In this document: piece after piece, positions 56,642 to 64,000 of the stretch
How positions within the stretch are numbered: the first letter of the stretch is position 1
Layout of the letters: each line of letters opens with the position of its first letter
Assembly (NCBI RefSeq): GCF_017868775.1
Contig: NZ_CP053381.1
Coordinates: 2,356,001-2,420,000, forward strand
Direction: 5' to 3'
DNA from: Billgrantia sulfidoxydans
GTDB taxonomy: Bacteria > Pseudomonadota > Gammaproteobacteria > Pseudomonadales > Halomonadaceae
DNA: 64,000 nucleotides
Program-made: the position numbers and the translations under genes
The notes under the pieces: generated by a model
The model's database searches: none
Told to the model about the DNA's origin: nothing
What the model saw: the letters and a program-made list of their open reading frames with translations, nothing else

Positions 56642-56657
56642 GTATCCTGTCATACCA
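56642..56657 (-). promoter_or_regulatory. possible operator of the NanR/UxuR-like GntR regulator
   Basis: On the minus strand the sequence TGGTATGACAGGATAC contains a TGGTAT half-site and a degenerate repeat three bases later. The first twelve bases differ at one position from the E. coli NanR site TGGTATAACAGG; TGGTAT is also the half-site of the FCD regulators UxuR and ExuR. It lies 75-90 bp before the second dehydrogenase gene. The GntR/FCD gene of this locus is NanR-like. Confidence 0.4.
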
Positions 56658-56731
56658 CATGCCTCGATGCTGGCCCCATGCCGTCAACGCAACGACAGCG
56701 AGACGGCGGTCAACGACCACGAGGAACCGCT

Positions 56732-57481
56732 ATGCGACTGCGCGGCAAGACGGCGCTGATCACCGCTGCCGGGCAAGGGATCGGGCGGGCGACGGCCGAG
56801 CGCTTCGCCGCCGAGGGGGCCCGCGTCATCGCCACCGACATCGATGCCGGCAAGCTCACCGACCTGGCGGGCATCGACGGTATCGAACCCCGCCGCCTGG
56901 ACGTGCTGGATGCGTCCGCCATCGACTCCCTTGCCGGTGAACTGCCTCCAGTGGACGTGCTGTTCAACTGCGCCGGCTTCGTCGCCAACGGCTCGCTGCT
57001 CGACGGCAGCGACAGCGACTGGGAGCTGTCTCTGGCGCTCAACGTCACCGCCATGATGCGCCTGACCCGCGCCCTGCTGCCGGCCATGATCGGCAACGGC
57101 GGCGGCAGCATCATCAACATGGCCTCGGTGGCCTCGAGCCTCAAGGGCGTGCCCAACCGCTGCGCCTATGGCACCACCAAGGCCGCGGTGATCGGCTTGA
57201 CGAAATCGATCGCCGCCGATTACATCGACCAGGGTATCCGCTGCAACGCCATCTGCCCCGGCACCGTGGACTCCCCTTCGCTGCGCCAGCGTATCCGCGA
57301 CCAGGCCAGCCGGCAGGGTCGACCCGAGGCCGACGTACAGGCGGAATTCCTCGCCCGCCAGCCGCTCGGGCGGCTCGGCACGGCGCAGGAGATCGCCGCC
57401 CTGGCCACCTATCTCGCCGCGGACGAGTCTGCCTATACCACCGGCACCGCCCAGATCATCGACGGCGGCTGGCTGATCTGA
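56732..57481 (+). CDS. SDR dehydrogenase, 2-keto-3-deoxy-L-fuconate dehydrogenase type
   Basis: A 249-residue SDR. The cofactor loop is [10 protein letters not shown] (about 11-20). NCAG is near residue 87 and the active-site region is [25 protein letters not shown] (about residues 130-154) with Ser, Tyr and Lys. The protein resembles dehydrogenases that oxidise 2-keto-3-deoxy-L-fuconate at C4 in the non-phosphorylated fucose/rhamnose pathways, and the next gene encodes the hydrolase of that pathway. AGGA stands six bases before the ATG at 56732. 3-hydroxybutyrate dehydrogenase-like SDRs are similar, so substrate is by context. Confidence 0.82.
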   Translation: MRLRGKTALITAAGQGIGRATAERFAAEGARVIATDIDAGKLTDLAGIDGIEPRRLDVLDASAIDSLAGELPPVDVLFNCAGFVANGSLLDGSDSDWELSLALNVTAMMRLTRALLPAMIGNGGGSIINMASVASSLKGVPNRCAYGTTKAAVIGLTKSIAADYIDQGIRCNAICPGTVDSPSLRQRIRDQASRQGRPEADVQAEFLARQPLGRLGTAQEIAALATYLAADESAYTTGTAQIIDGGWLI

Positions 57482-57524
57482 ATCCGAGCCGCACTCGGGC
57501 TGAACTTCATAGAGAGGAGACGAC

Positions 57525-58385
57525 ATGAAACTGCTGCGCTTCGGCCCCAGGGGCCACGAAAAACCCGGCCTGCTCGACGCCGATGGCGTGATCCGCGACC
57601 TCTCGGCCCATATCGACGACCTCCACGGCCACCGCCTCGGGCGCAGCAGCCTGGCGGAGCTGGCCGCGATCGATCCCGCGCGCCTGCCGGAAGTTGCCGC
57701 CGACACCCGGCTCGGCCCCTGCGTGGGTCGCGTGGGCAAGTTCATCTGCATCGGCCTCAACTACTCCGACCACGCCGCCGAGACCGGCGCCGAGGTTCCC
57801 CCCGAGCCGGTGGTCTTCGCCAAGTGGACCAGCGCCATCTGCGGCCCCAACGACGACGTCATCATCCCCCGCGGTTCGCAGAAGACGGACTGGGAGGTCG
57901 AGCTCGGCGTGGTCATCGGCAAGCAGGCGCGCTACGTCGACGAGGCCGATGCCATGGAGCACGTGGCCGGCTACTGCGTGGTCAACGACGTCTCCGAGCG
58001 CGAGTTCCAGCTCGAGCGCAGCGGCACCTGGGACAAGGGCAAGGGCTGCGACACCTTCGGCCCGCTCGGCCCGTGGTTGGTCACCCCGGACGAAGTGGCC
58101 GACCCCCACGAGCTGGCGATGTGGCTGGAGGTGGACGGCCGGCGCTACCAGGACGGCTCCACCCGCACCATGGTCTATCGCATTCCGTACCTGATCAGCT
58201 ACCTGAGCCGCTTCATGAGCCTGCAGCCGGGCGACGTCATCTCCACCGGCACCCCGCCGGGCGTGGGCATGGGCCAGAAGCCGCCGGTCTACCTGCAGCC
58301 CGGTCAGCAGATGCGCCTCGGCGTCGAGGGGCTCGGCACCCAGACCCAACGAGTGATCGCCGAGTCGGACATCACCCCGGCATGA
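57525..58385 (+). CDS. FAH-family hydrolase, 2,4-diketo-3-deoxy-L-fuconate hydrolase type
   Basis: A 286-residue fumarylacetoacetate hydrolase-family protein. The N-terminal MKLLRFGPRGHEKPGLLDADG and the core VGKFICIGLNYSDHAAE, KTDWEVELGVVIGK (metal ligand Glu pair) and STGTPPGVGMG are closely similar in pattern to the hydrolases that split 2,4-diketo-3-deoxy-L-fuconate to pyruvate and lactate. Ureidoglycolate lyase is a common automatic name for this group but has no support from the neighbours. GAGAGGAG stands close before the ATG. It lies 43 bp after the dehydrogenase and 22 bp before uxaA. Confidence 0.85.
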   Translation: MKLLRFGPRGHEKPGLLDADGVIRDLSAHIDDLHGHRLGRSSLAELAAIDPARLPEVAADTRLGPCVGRVGKFICIGLNYSDHAAETGAEVPPEPVVFAKWTSAICGPNDDVIIPRGSQKTDWEVELGVVIGKQARYVDEADAMEHVAGYCVVNDVSEREFQLERSGTWDKGKGCDTFGPLGPWLVTPDEVADPHELAMWLEVDGRRYQDGSTRTMVYRIPYLISYLSRFMSLQPGDVISTGTPPGVGMGQKPPVYLQPGQQMRLGVEGLGTQTQRVIAESDITPA

Positions 58386-58407
58386 GCCCTGCCCCCGGAG
58401 CCCAGAG

Positions 58408-60048
58408 ATGAGCGACACCATTGCCAGCAGCAACGGCTCACTGGACAGCCTGCGCGTTCATGCCGCCGACAACGTGCGCGTGGCGCTCAAGGACCTGGCG
58501 CCCGGCACCCTGGTCGACGATGAGGGTCGGCAGTTGCGGTTGGCGGAGCCGGTGCGCCACAAGCACAAGTTCAGCCTCACCGACCTCGACGCCGGCGATG
58601 CCGTGATCATGTACGGCGTCACGGTGGGGCGGGCCACGCGCCCCATCCCGGCCGGCACCGCCATCAGCGTCGACAACACCGAGCACAGCACCGCCACCAG
58701 CGTGCCGCAGGCCAGGCGCGGCGAATGGCATGCCCCCGACGTGTCGGCCTTTGCCGGCATCACCTTCGAGGGCTACCACCGCCCCGACGGCAAGGTCGGC
58801 ACGGCCAACGTCTGGCTGGTGGTGCCGCTGGTGTTCTGCGAGAACCGCAACATCGAGGTGCTGCGCCAGTGCGTCGCCGATGCGCTGGGCGAAGACCCCT
58901 ATCGCGACTACAAGCGCATGGCCCGCGCACTGCTGCACGGCGAGCGCGCCGGCGAGCAGGCCGCGCCCGCCCGCGAGCGGCCGTTTCCCAACGTCGACGG
59001 GGTCCGCTTCCTTACCCACACCCTCGGCTGCGGCGGCACCGACGATGACGCCCAGGCGCTGTGCCAGCTGCTGGCGGGCTACATCTGCCACCCCAACGTG
59101 GCTGGTGCCACGGTGCTCAGCCTGGGCTGCCAGAAGGCACAGATCGAGATGCTCAGGGCCGCCGTCGCCGAGCGCGACCCGCGCGGGCTGCGCCCCGTCC
59201 ACTACCTGGAACAGCAGGCGAGTGCGAGCGAGGAAGCCCTGATCCGCGACGCCCTGACCACCATCTTCGACGGTCTGGCCATGGCCAACGGCGTAACGCG
59301 TGCGCCCGCCCCGCTCTCGGCGCTCACGCTGGGGGTGGAGTGCGGTGGCTCCGACGGCTTCTCGGGACTCTCGGCCAACCCGCTGGTGGGCGCAGTGGTC
59401 GACCGCCTGGTAGCGCTGGGCGGCAGCGGCATTCTCAGCGAATTCCCCGAGCTGTGCGGCGTCGAGCACGAGCTGATGGCGCGCTGCCGCGACGACGGCG
59501 TGGCCGAACGCTTCCAGGCACTGATGGAAGCCTACCAGCGCCACGCCGCCCGGGTCGGCGCCGATTTCTCGATGAACCCCTCTCCCGGCAACATCCGCGA
59601 CGGCCTGATCACCGACGCCATGAAATCCGCCGGCGCGGCCAAGAAAGGCGGCGACAGCCCGGTGGTGGACGTGCTCGACTACACCGAACCGCAGACGCGA
59701 GCCGGTCTCAACCTGCTCTGCACCCCGGGCAACGACGTCGAATCGACCACCGCGCTGGCCGGTTCCGGGGCCAACCTGATCCTGTTCACCACGGGGCTCG
59801 GCACGCCCACCGGCAACCCGGTCGCCCCGGTGCTGAAGATCGCCAGCAACAGCGAACTGGCAGCCCGCATGGCCGACGTCATCGACTTCGATGCCGGGTC
59901 GATCATCCGCGGCGAAGCGAGCATCGGGGAGTTGGCCGACGCCCTCCTGCGGCTCTGCATCGACACCGCCTCGGGGCGCTACATGCCCAAGGCAGTAGGC
60001 CTGGCGCAGTATGATTTTATTCCCTGGAAGCGCGGCGTCTCTTTATAA
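58408..60048 (+). CDS. uxaA: UxaA-family (altronate) dehydratase
   Basis: A 546-residue UxaA/altronate hydrolase-family protein. An N-terminal SAF domain (about residues 16-92) is followed by the catalytic part, with HTLGCGGTDDDAQ (about 204-216), SLGCQKAQIEML, LGVECGGSDGFSGLSANP (about 310-327) and FTTGLGTPTGNPVAPVLKIASNSE near the end. The family dehydrates D-altronate, or galactarate and other sugar acids, to 2-keto-3-deoxy acids with a metal (Fe or Mn). It ends the plus-strand operon. Altronate is the default substrate, but the neighbours point equally to another sugar acid such as a 6-deoxy-hexonate. Confidence 0.88.
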   Translation: MSDTIASSNGSLDSLRVHAADNVRVALKDLAPGTLVDDEGRQLRLAEPVRHKHKFSLTDLDAGDAVIMYGVTVGRATRPIPAGTAISVDNTEHSTATSVPQARRGEWHAPDVSAFAGITFEGYHRPDGKVGTANVWLVVPLVFCENRNIEVLRQCVADALGEDPYRDYKRMARALLHGERAGEQAAPARERPFPNVDGVRFLTHTLGCGGTDDDAQALCQLLAGYICHPNVAGATVLSLGCQKAQIEMLRAAVAERDPRGLRPVHYLEQQASASEEALIRDALTTIFDGLAMANGVTRAPAPLSALTLGVECGGSDGFSGLSANPLVGAVVDRLVALGGSGILSEFPELCGVEHELMARCRDDGVAERFQALMEAYQRHAARVGADFSMNPSPGNIRDGLITDAMKSAGAAKKGGDSPVVDVLDYTEPQTRAGLNLLCTPGNDVESTTALAGSGANLILFTTGLGTPTGNPVAPVLKIASNSELAARMADVIDFDAGSIIRGEASIGELADALLRLCIDTASGRYMPKAVGLAQYDFIPWKRGVSL

Positions 60049-60073
60049 CCCCCAGCCGACGCGCAGCAGATCA

Positions 60074-60790
60074 TCACTCGGATAGACGTTTCTTGAGCTT
60101 CATATAGGTCCCATAATGCCGGTCGAGGTGGCGGCGCATCGCCGCCTCGGCGGCGTCGGGATCGCCCGACTCGATGGCCGCGACGATCTCCTCGTGGGCC
60201 GCCAGCGCCGCCTTGTCCTCGTCCTTCTGCTGCAGCACCTGGGCGCGGCGATCGTCGAGCCACTCGGAGAGCGCCACGTGAATGGCATCGAAGATGGGGT
60301 TCTTGCCGATGCTCGCCAGTACGCCGTGGAAGTCGTTGTCGGAGCGCTTGAAGCGCGCCTCGTCGCCGATGGCGGCGCGGTTGTCGGCCAGGGCGTCGCG
60401 CAGGCGCTGGAGGTCCTCCGCGCCGGCATGGCGGGCGGCGTAGCGCGCCAGCGAGATCTCGAACATCGCCCGCGCCTCCTGGAAGTACTGCTGGCCATCG
60501 GGCTTGGAGAGCAGCTGGCGGGTGACCCCCGAAAGCCGCGCCATGACCGCCTCGGCGGTGGGCCGGATCACCCGCGCGCGGGTACCGCTGTTGATCGCGA
60601 TCAGCCCCAGCTGCTGCAGATGGAAGAGCGCCTCGCGTACCGCGGGCCGGCCGACGCCGAACTGCTCCATCAGCTCGCGCTCCGAGGGTAGCTGGTCGTT
60701 CTCCTTCAGCCGGCCTTCGAGGATCTCCGCCTCGAGCTGCTCGGCCACCTGCTCGGACAGCGTCTTGCGCTCCACCTTGTATCGACTCAT
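60074..60790 (-). CDS. GntR family transcriptional regulator, FCD domain, NanR-like
   Basis: A 238-residue FadR-subfamily regulator. The N-terminal winged helix is LSEQVAEQLEAEILEGRL...QLPSERELMEQFGVGRPAVREALFHLQQLGLI (about residues 11-66), with INSGTRARVIRPTAEAV afterwards, very like E. coli NanR. The C-terminal FCD domain has the metal/effector His residues in NDFHGVLA and RRHLDRHYG. It is the last gene of the TRAP operon and converges on uxaA, with 25 bp between stops. The start at 60790 has GGAG nine bases upstream. It probably senses a sugar acid or its breakdown product and controls both operons. Confidence 0.85.
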   Translation of the reverse strand: MSRYKVERKTLSEQVAEQLEAEILEGRLKENDQLPSERELMEQFGVGRPAVREALFHLQQLGLIAINSGTRARVIRPTAEAVMARLSGVTRQLLSKPDGQQYFQEARAMFEISLARYAARHAGAEDLQRLRDALADNRAAIGDEARFKRSDNDFHGVLASIGKNPIFDAIHVALSEWLDDRRAQVLQQKDEDKAALAAHEEIVAAIESGDPDAAEAAMRRHLDRHYGTYMKLKKRLSE

Positions 60791-60873
60791 GCAATGCAAC
60801 TCCTGGCCAGCCAATCCGGGCCCAGTGCGGGCCTGGCCGTTATGTTACTGCATCCTCGGCAACCGCCGGAGAC

Positions 60874-61944
60874 CTAAATCAACGGCGCGATCGAGAGCCG
60901 CTCGGCCAGCTCGGCATAGGCCGCCACGTTGGCCGAATCGAGCGGAATGCCCTCGGCATCGCGATTTGCCTGGCAGCGCCACTCGCGGTCGCCGGGCGCC
61001 AGCACCTCCTCGCCCGCCAGGGCGGGCTGCGCGCGCAGGTCCGCCAGGTAAGCCAGCATGCCGCGATCGAAGACCTCGCGCTCGACGAAGGCATCGGGGC
61101 GCATGACCAGGAAGAAGTGGCCCACGCCGCGCGGCGTACTCATGTCCTCGCCGCCCATCGGCAGCATGCGGAAGCCATGCACCATGCCCGTCAGGGTCGC
61201 GCTGAGCACTTCCACCATGCCGGCGAGCCCCGCCCCCTTGAAGCCGAAGTCGGCGCCGCCCAGCGGCAGCAGCGAAGCGGCAAGGGCGGCATCGGTGGTG
61301 AGCCGCCCCGCCGCATCGACCACCACGTTGGGCGGCAGCTCGCGCCCGATGGCGGCATACTGCTGGACCCGGTTCCAGGGAATCGAGCTGGTCGCCATGT
61401 CGAGCAGATAGGGCGATTGTCCGGGCACCGGCGCGGAGAAGGCGATGGGGTTGGTGCCGTGGAACGGGCCCTGGCCGTGGTGCAGGCTGACCAGGGCATC
61501 GGCGTTGCACACCGCGAGCCCCACGTAGCCGCGCTCGGCCGCCTCCAGGGCGTAGCAGCCCGCCGCGCCGAAGTGCGAGGAGCGGCCTACCGCCACCGCC
61601 CCGATGCCGACTTCGTCGGCCATGGCGATGGCGTGATCGATGGCGGTATAGCCGGCCAGGTGGCCGAAGCCGTCGTCGGCATCGAGGTAGCCGGTTCCTG
61701 CCAGGCGCCGGGTGAAGCGCATGGCCGGGCGTGGGTGGATGCGCCCCCCCTGCACGGCGCGCACGTAGTGCGGCAGCAGGCGCAGGCCATGGCTGTCGGT
61801 GCCCATGCGCGATGCGATCACCAGGGCCCGGGCTACCGCCAGGCACGACGCCTCGTCGACCTCGCAGCGGGCCAGTGCGCTCTGCATGAAGGTCTCCAGG
61901 GCCGCAGCGGCAACCCGTGCGGCGGGCTCGAAAGTGCGGGACAT
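60874..61944 (-). CDS. Ldh2/malate dehydrogenase-like NAD(P)-dependent oxidoreductase
   Basis: A 356-residue member of the family that includes 2,3-diketo-L-gulonate reductase (DlgD/YiaK), ureidoglycolate dehydrogenase and delta-1-piperideine-2-carboxylate reductase. Characteristic parts are SRMGTDSHGLRLLPHYV (about residues 44-60, catalytic His), GAVAVGRSSHFGAAGCYAL, and GTNPIAFSAPVPG. It probably reduces a 2-keto acid to a hydroxy acid, or the reverse. As in the yiaK-yiaMNO operon, it sits beside a TRAP transporter. The ATG at 61944 is chosen because AGGAG stands five bases upstream; a GTG two codons earlier is less likely. Confidence 0.85.
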   Translation of the reverse strand: MSRTFEPAARVAAAALETFMQSALARCEVDEASCLAVARALVIASRMGTDSHGLRLLPHYVRAVQGGRIHPRPAMRFTRRLAGTGYLDADDGFGHLAGYTAIDHAIAMADEVGIGAVAVGRSSHFGAAGCYALEAAERGYVGLAVCNADALVSLHHGQGPFHGTNPIAFSAPVPGQSPYLLDMATSSIPWNRVQQYAAIGRELPPNVVVDAAGRLTTDAALAASLLPLGGADFGFKGAGLAGMVEVLSATLTGMVHGFRMLPMGGEDMSTPRGVGHFFLVMRPDAFVEREVFDRGMLAYLADLRAQPALAGEEVLAPGDREWRCQANRDAEGIPLDSANVAAYAELAERLSIAPLI

Positions 61945-61965
61945 CGACACTCCTCAACAACCGGA

Positions 61966-63345
61966 TCAGCGATACACGAGCGTGGGCAGCCACATCGAGA
62001 TGGCCGGGATGAAGGTCACCAGCAGCAGCGCGATCACCAGCGGCACCAGGAACGGCAGCGTGCCGCGCATGCACTTCTCGAAGGAGATGTTCGAGACCCG
62101 CGAGAGCACGTAGAGCACCATGCCCACCGGCGGGGTCAGCAGGCCAATCATCAGGTTGAGCACCATGATCACGCCGAAGTGCACCGGATCGACGCCGGCG
62201 TTCACGGCCAGCGGCAGCAGCACCGGCACCAGGATGGTGATGGCGGCGATGGTTTCCATGAAGCAGCCGACCACGATCAGCACCAGGTTGATCAGCAGCA
62301 GGATGGCGATGGGGTTGTCGGAAAACGGCCCCAGCAGCTCCATCACATGGCGGGTGACCTGGTTGCTGGTCAGGATCCAGGCGAAGATCGAGGCGGCGGC
62401 GACGATCAGCAGGATCACGGCGGTAGTCTCGATGGTCTCCATGCTGACCTTGAGCAGCCGCCGCCAGGTCAGGATGCGGTAGACCACGGTGCCGAGGATC
62501 AGCGCATAGACCACCGCGGCGATGGCCGATTCGGTCGGCGTGAAGGCCCCCGAGATGATGCCGCCGACGATGATCACCGGCGTCAGCAGCGACAGGAAGG
62601 CACGCTTGAAGGTCTGCCACACCAGCCTCGGGGAGAACGAGGCATCGCGGGGGTAGCCGCGCCGCCGGGCGAGGATGGCGATCATGATCATCAGGCTCGC
62701 GCCCATCAGCAGCCCCGGGATGAGGCCGGCGGCGAACAGCTGCCCCACCGAGGCACCGGCCATCACACCGTAGATCACCATCGGCAGGCTGGGCGGGATA
62801 ATCGGGCCGATGGTCGACGAGGCCGCGGTGATGCCGACCGCGAACTCCTGGTCGTAGCCGGCGTCGCGCATGGCCTTGATCTCGATGGTGCCGAGTCCAC
62901 CGGCATCGGCCACCGCCGCTCCCGACATGCCCGAGAACACGATGCTGGCACCGACGTTGACGTGCCCCAGCCCACCGCGCATCCAGCCCATCAGCGCACG
63001 GGCGAAGTCGAAGATCCGGGTGGTGATGCCACCATGGTTCATCAGGTTGCCGGCCAGGATGAAGAACGGGATCGCCAGCAGCGGGAAACTGTCGATACCG
63101 TTGATCATGCGATGCGCGACCACGATGTCGGGCACCCGGCCGGTGAGGTACACATAGAGCAGGCACGAGCCCGCCAGGCTGACGGCAATGGGGAAGCCCA
63201 TCACCAGCATGGTGAACATGGCGGCGAACAGAAACGTCAGGTAGTAGCCCATGACCGCCATGAGCACGCAGAAGGCGACCGCCAGGGCGATGATCAGCGG
63301 CGGCACGACCGCCCCCTTGCGCTGCGCGCTCGATAGCTCAGGCAT
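61966..63345 (-). CDS. dctM: TRAP transporter large permease subunit (DctM/SiaM family)
   Basis: A 459-residue inner membrane protein with about twelve helices, the sodium-coupled transport subunit of a TRAP system. Signatures include GFPIAVSLAGSCLLYVYLTG, PFFILAGNLMNHGGIT, GASIVFSGMSGAAVADAGGLGTIEIKAM and SSTIGPIIPPSLPMVIYG (about residues 179-196). The first two helices plus the hydrophilic start fit a separate, unfused DctM. It lies 27 bp after dctQ and 21 bp before the Ldh2-family gene. The ligand is set by DctP, which is outside the window. Confidence 0.93.
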   Translation of the reverse strand: MPELSSAQRKGAVVPPLIIALAVAFCVLMAVMGYYLTFLFAAMFTMLVMGFPIAVSLAGSCLLYVYLTGRVPDIVVAHRMINGIDSFPLLAIPFFILAGNLMNHGGITTRIFDFARALMGWMRGGLGHVNVGASIVFSGMSGAAVADAGGLGTIEIKAMRDAGYDQEFAVGITAASSTIGPIIPPSLPMVIYGVMAGASVGQLFAAGLIPGLLMGASLMIMIAILARRRGYPRDASFSPRLVWQTFKRAFLSLLTPVIIVGGIISGAFTPTESAIAAVVYALILGTVVYRILTWRRLLKVSMETIETTAVILLIVAAASIFAWILTSNQVTRHVMELLGPFSDNPIAILLLINLVLIVVGCFMETIAAITILVPVLLPLAVNAGVDPVHFGVIMVLNLMIGLLTPPVGMVLYVLSRVSNISFEKCMRGTLPFLVPLVIALLLVTFIPAISMWLPTLVYR

Positions 63346-63372
63346 GGCGCACTCTCCGGTAGCTTGTCGTCA

Positions 63373-63915
63373 TCATCGGTCCTTCGCCGTGGTCAGCTCG
63401 CTCTCGCCCTCGCGCCAGTGGCGGACCGTCACCTGCAGCGAACGCACCAGCATCAGCATGAAGCCGACCATCACGATGTAGTAGATGACGTCCTTGGGCA
63501 CGTCGATCGACACCATCATCGCGTTGGTCTTGGCCGCCAGGCCGTAGCTGATCCACACGCCCGCGGCATAGAAGACGCTGCGGCCGACATCCACCAGCAT
63601 CGACATCGCCCGGCCGACGTCACCCGGCATGTAGCGATAGAAGAACTCCACGGCGATGTGGGAGTTCTTGCGCGCGGCCATGGCGCTGCCCAGGAAGCCC
63701 ACCACGATCAGCAGGTAGCGGGCGATCTCCTCGGTCCAGCCCACCGAGCTGCCGATCACGTAGCGGCTGAAGAATTGCAGGAACACCACGCAGGCCAGCA
63801 CCCAGAAGATCACCAGCGTCGGCCAGTCCTCCCAGCCGTACGCCTTGTAGTCGAAGTCGTCCGCCTCGACGGGGTCGATGCTGCCTGCCTCGGGTGGCAG
63901 GGTATCGTCAGACAT
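63373..63915 (-). CDS. dctQ: TRAP transporter small permease subunit (DctQ family)
   Basis: A 180-residue membrane protein with four helices, the small TRAP subunit. WTEEIARYLLIVVGFLGSAMAARKNSHIAVEFF (in parts, about residues 60-92) is the DctQ core. The hydrophilic N-terminus is about 30 residues long. GGGAG stands six bases before the ATG at 63915; an ATG six codons upstream is less likely. It lies between dctP (cut off) and dctM. Confidence 0.9.
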   Translation of the reverse strand: MSDDTLPPEAGSIDPVEADDFDYKAYGWEDWPTLVIFWVLACVVFLQFFSRYVIGSSVGWTEEIARYLLIVVGFLGSAMAARKNSHIAVEFFYRYMPGDVGRAMSMLVDVGRSVFYAAGVWISYGLAAKTNAMMVSIDVPKDVIYYIVMVGFMLMLVRSLQVTVRHWREGESELTTAKDR

Positions 63916-63968
63916 GGCGCGCTCCCGGCGCACCGCCCCGCTGGCGGCGGGACGGCGCGCCTCGACGG

Positions 63969-64000
63969 TTACTGGCCGATTTCCTGCAGCCGGTCGTAGG
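63969..64000 (-). CDS. C-terminus of a probable TRAP substrate-binding protein DctP (partial)
   Basis: Only the last nine codons, YDRLQEIGQ, and the TAA stop are inside the window, 53 bp upstream of dctQ. The position and the amphipathic end are what a DctP gene would show in a dctP-dctQ-dctM operon, but the fragment is too short to identify by sequence. Confidence 0.5.
   Translation of the reverse strand, partial: YDRLQEIGQ

Overview
The window looks like chromosomal DNA of a halophilic gammaproteobacterium, most probably a Halomonas or close relative. The DNA is GC-rich (roughly two thirds by eye). The aa3 oxidase cluster with its small DUF2909/DUF2970 membrane proteins, the thrS-infC-rpmI-rplT-pheST-ihfA block, PpnN and a YjbEFGH operon together fit Halomonadaceae/Pseudomonas-like bacteria. 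This is inferred from gene content; no 16S rRNA gene is present.

Region 1 (1-22263, all minus strand) is one continuous exopolysaccharide operon of about 22 kb, read from right to left: wza-wzb-wzc (export and tyrosine-phosphorylation control), wbpA-wbpB-wbpD/E (UDP-2,3-diacetamido uronic acid; the acetyltransferase and aminotransferase are fused in one reading frame), wzx, an asparagine-synthase-like amidotransferase, a GNAT protein, a FemAB/BioF2-like acyltransferase, a polysaccharide deacetylase, a Wzy-like polymerase, two GT4 glycosyltransferases, and pglC-pglD-pglE-pglF (di-N-acetylbacillosamine and its transfer to undecaprenyl phosphate). Most genes overlap by ATGA or a few bases. The leader upstream of wza carries an exact RfaH-type ops element, which fits such a long operon.

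Region 2 (22264-27090): an AT-rich intergenic region of about 770 bp separates wza from the divergent yjbEFGH operon (plus strand), a second exopolysaccharide-associated system. Its leader is rich in potential RNA hairpins.

Region 3 (27116-37744) is housekeeping: agcS-gcvT (minus) divergent from gcvH-gcvP (plus) for glycine/alanine uptake and glycine cleavage, a LysR regulator, ppnN, a MioC-like flavodoxin, small membrane proteins, and ihfA.

Region 4 (37439-44627, minus) is the classical thrS-infC-rpmI-rplT-pheS-pheT-ihfA translation block. infC appears to start at a rare AUC codon.

Region 5 (44941-55533): an OmpA-like lipoprotein, a DUF2489 protein, the complete aa3 cytochrome c oxidase set ctaC-ctaD-ctaG-ctaE-surf1-ctaA-cyoE (minus) with a divergent DUF2909 gene, a DUF2970 gene, an unrecognised small protein and tRNA-Pro(GGG).

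Region 6 (55821-64000) is a sugar-acid catabolic locus. A plus-strand operon (kduD, a 2-keto-3-deoxy-fuconate-type dehydrogenase, a FAH-family 2,4-diketo-acid hydrolase, a UxaA-type dehydratase) converges on a minus-strand operon (TRAP dctP-dctQ-dctM, an Ldh2-family oxidoreductase, a NanR-like GntR/FCD regulator). dctP is cut by the window end. The enzymes suggest dehydration of a sugar acid to a 2-keto-3-deoxy acid, then oxidation and hydrolytic cleavage instead of phosphorylation and aldol cleavage.
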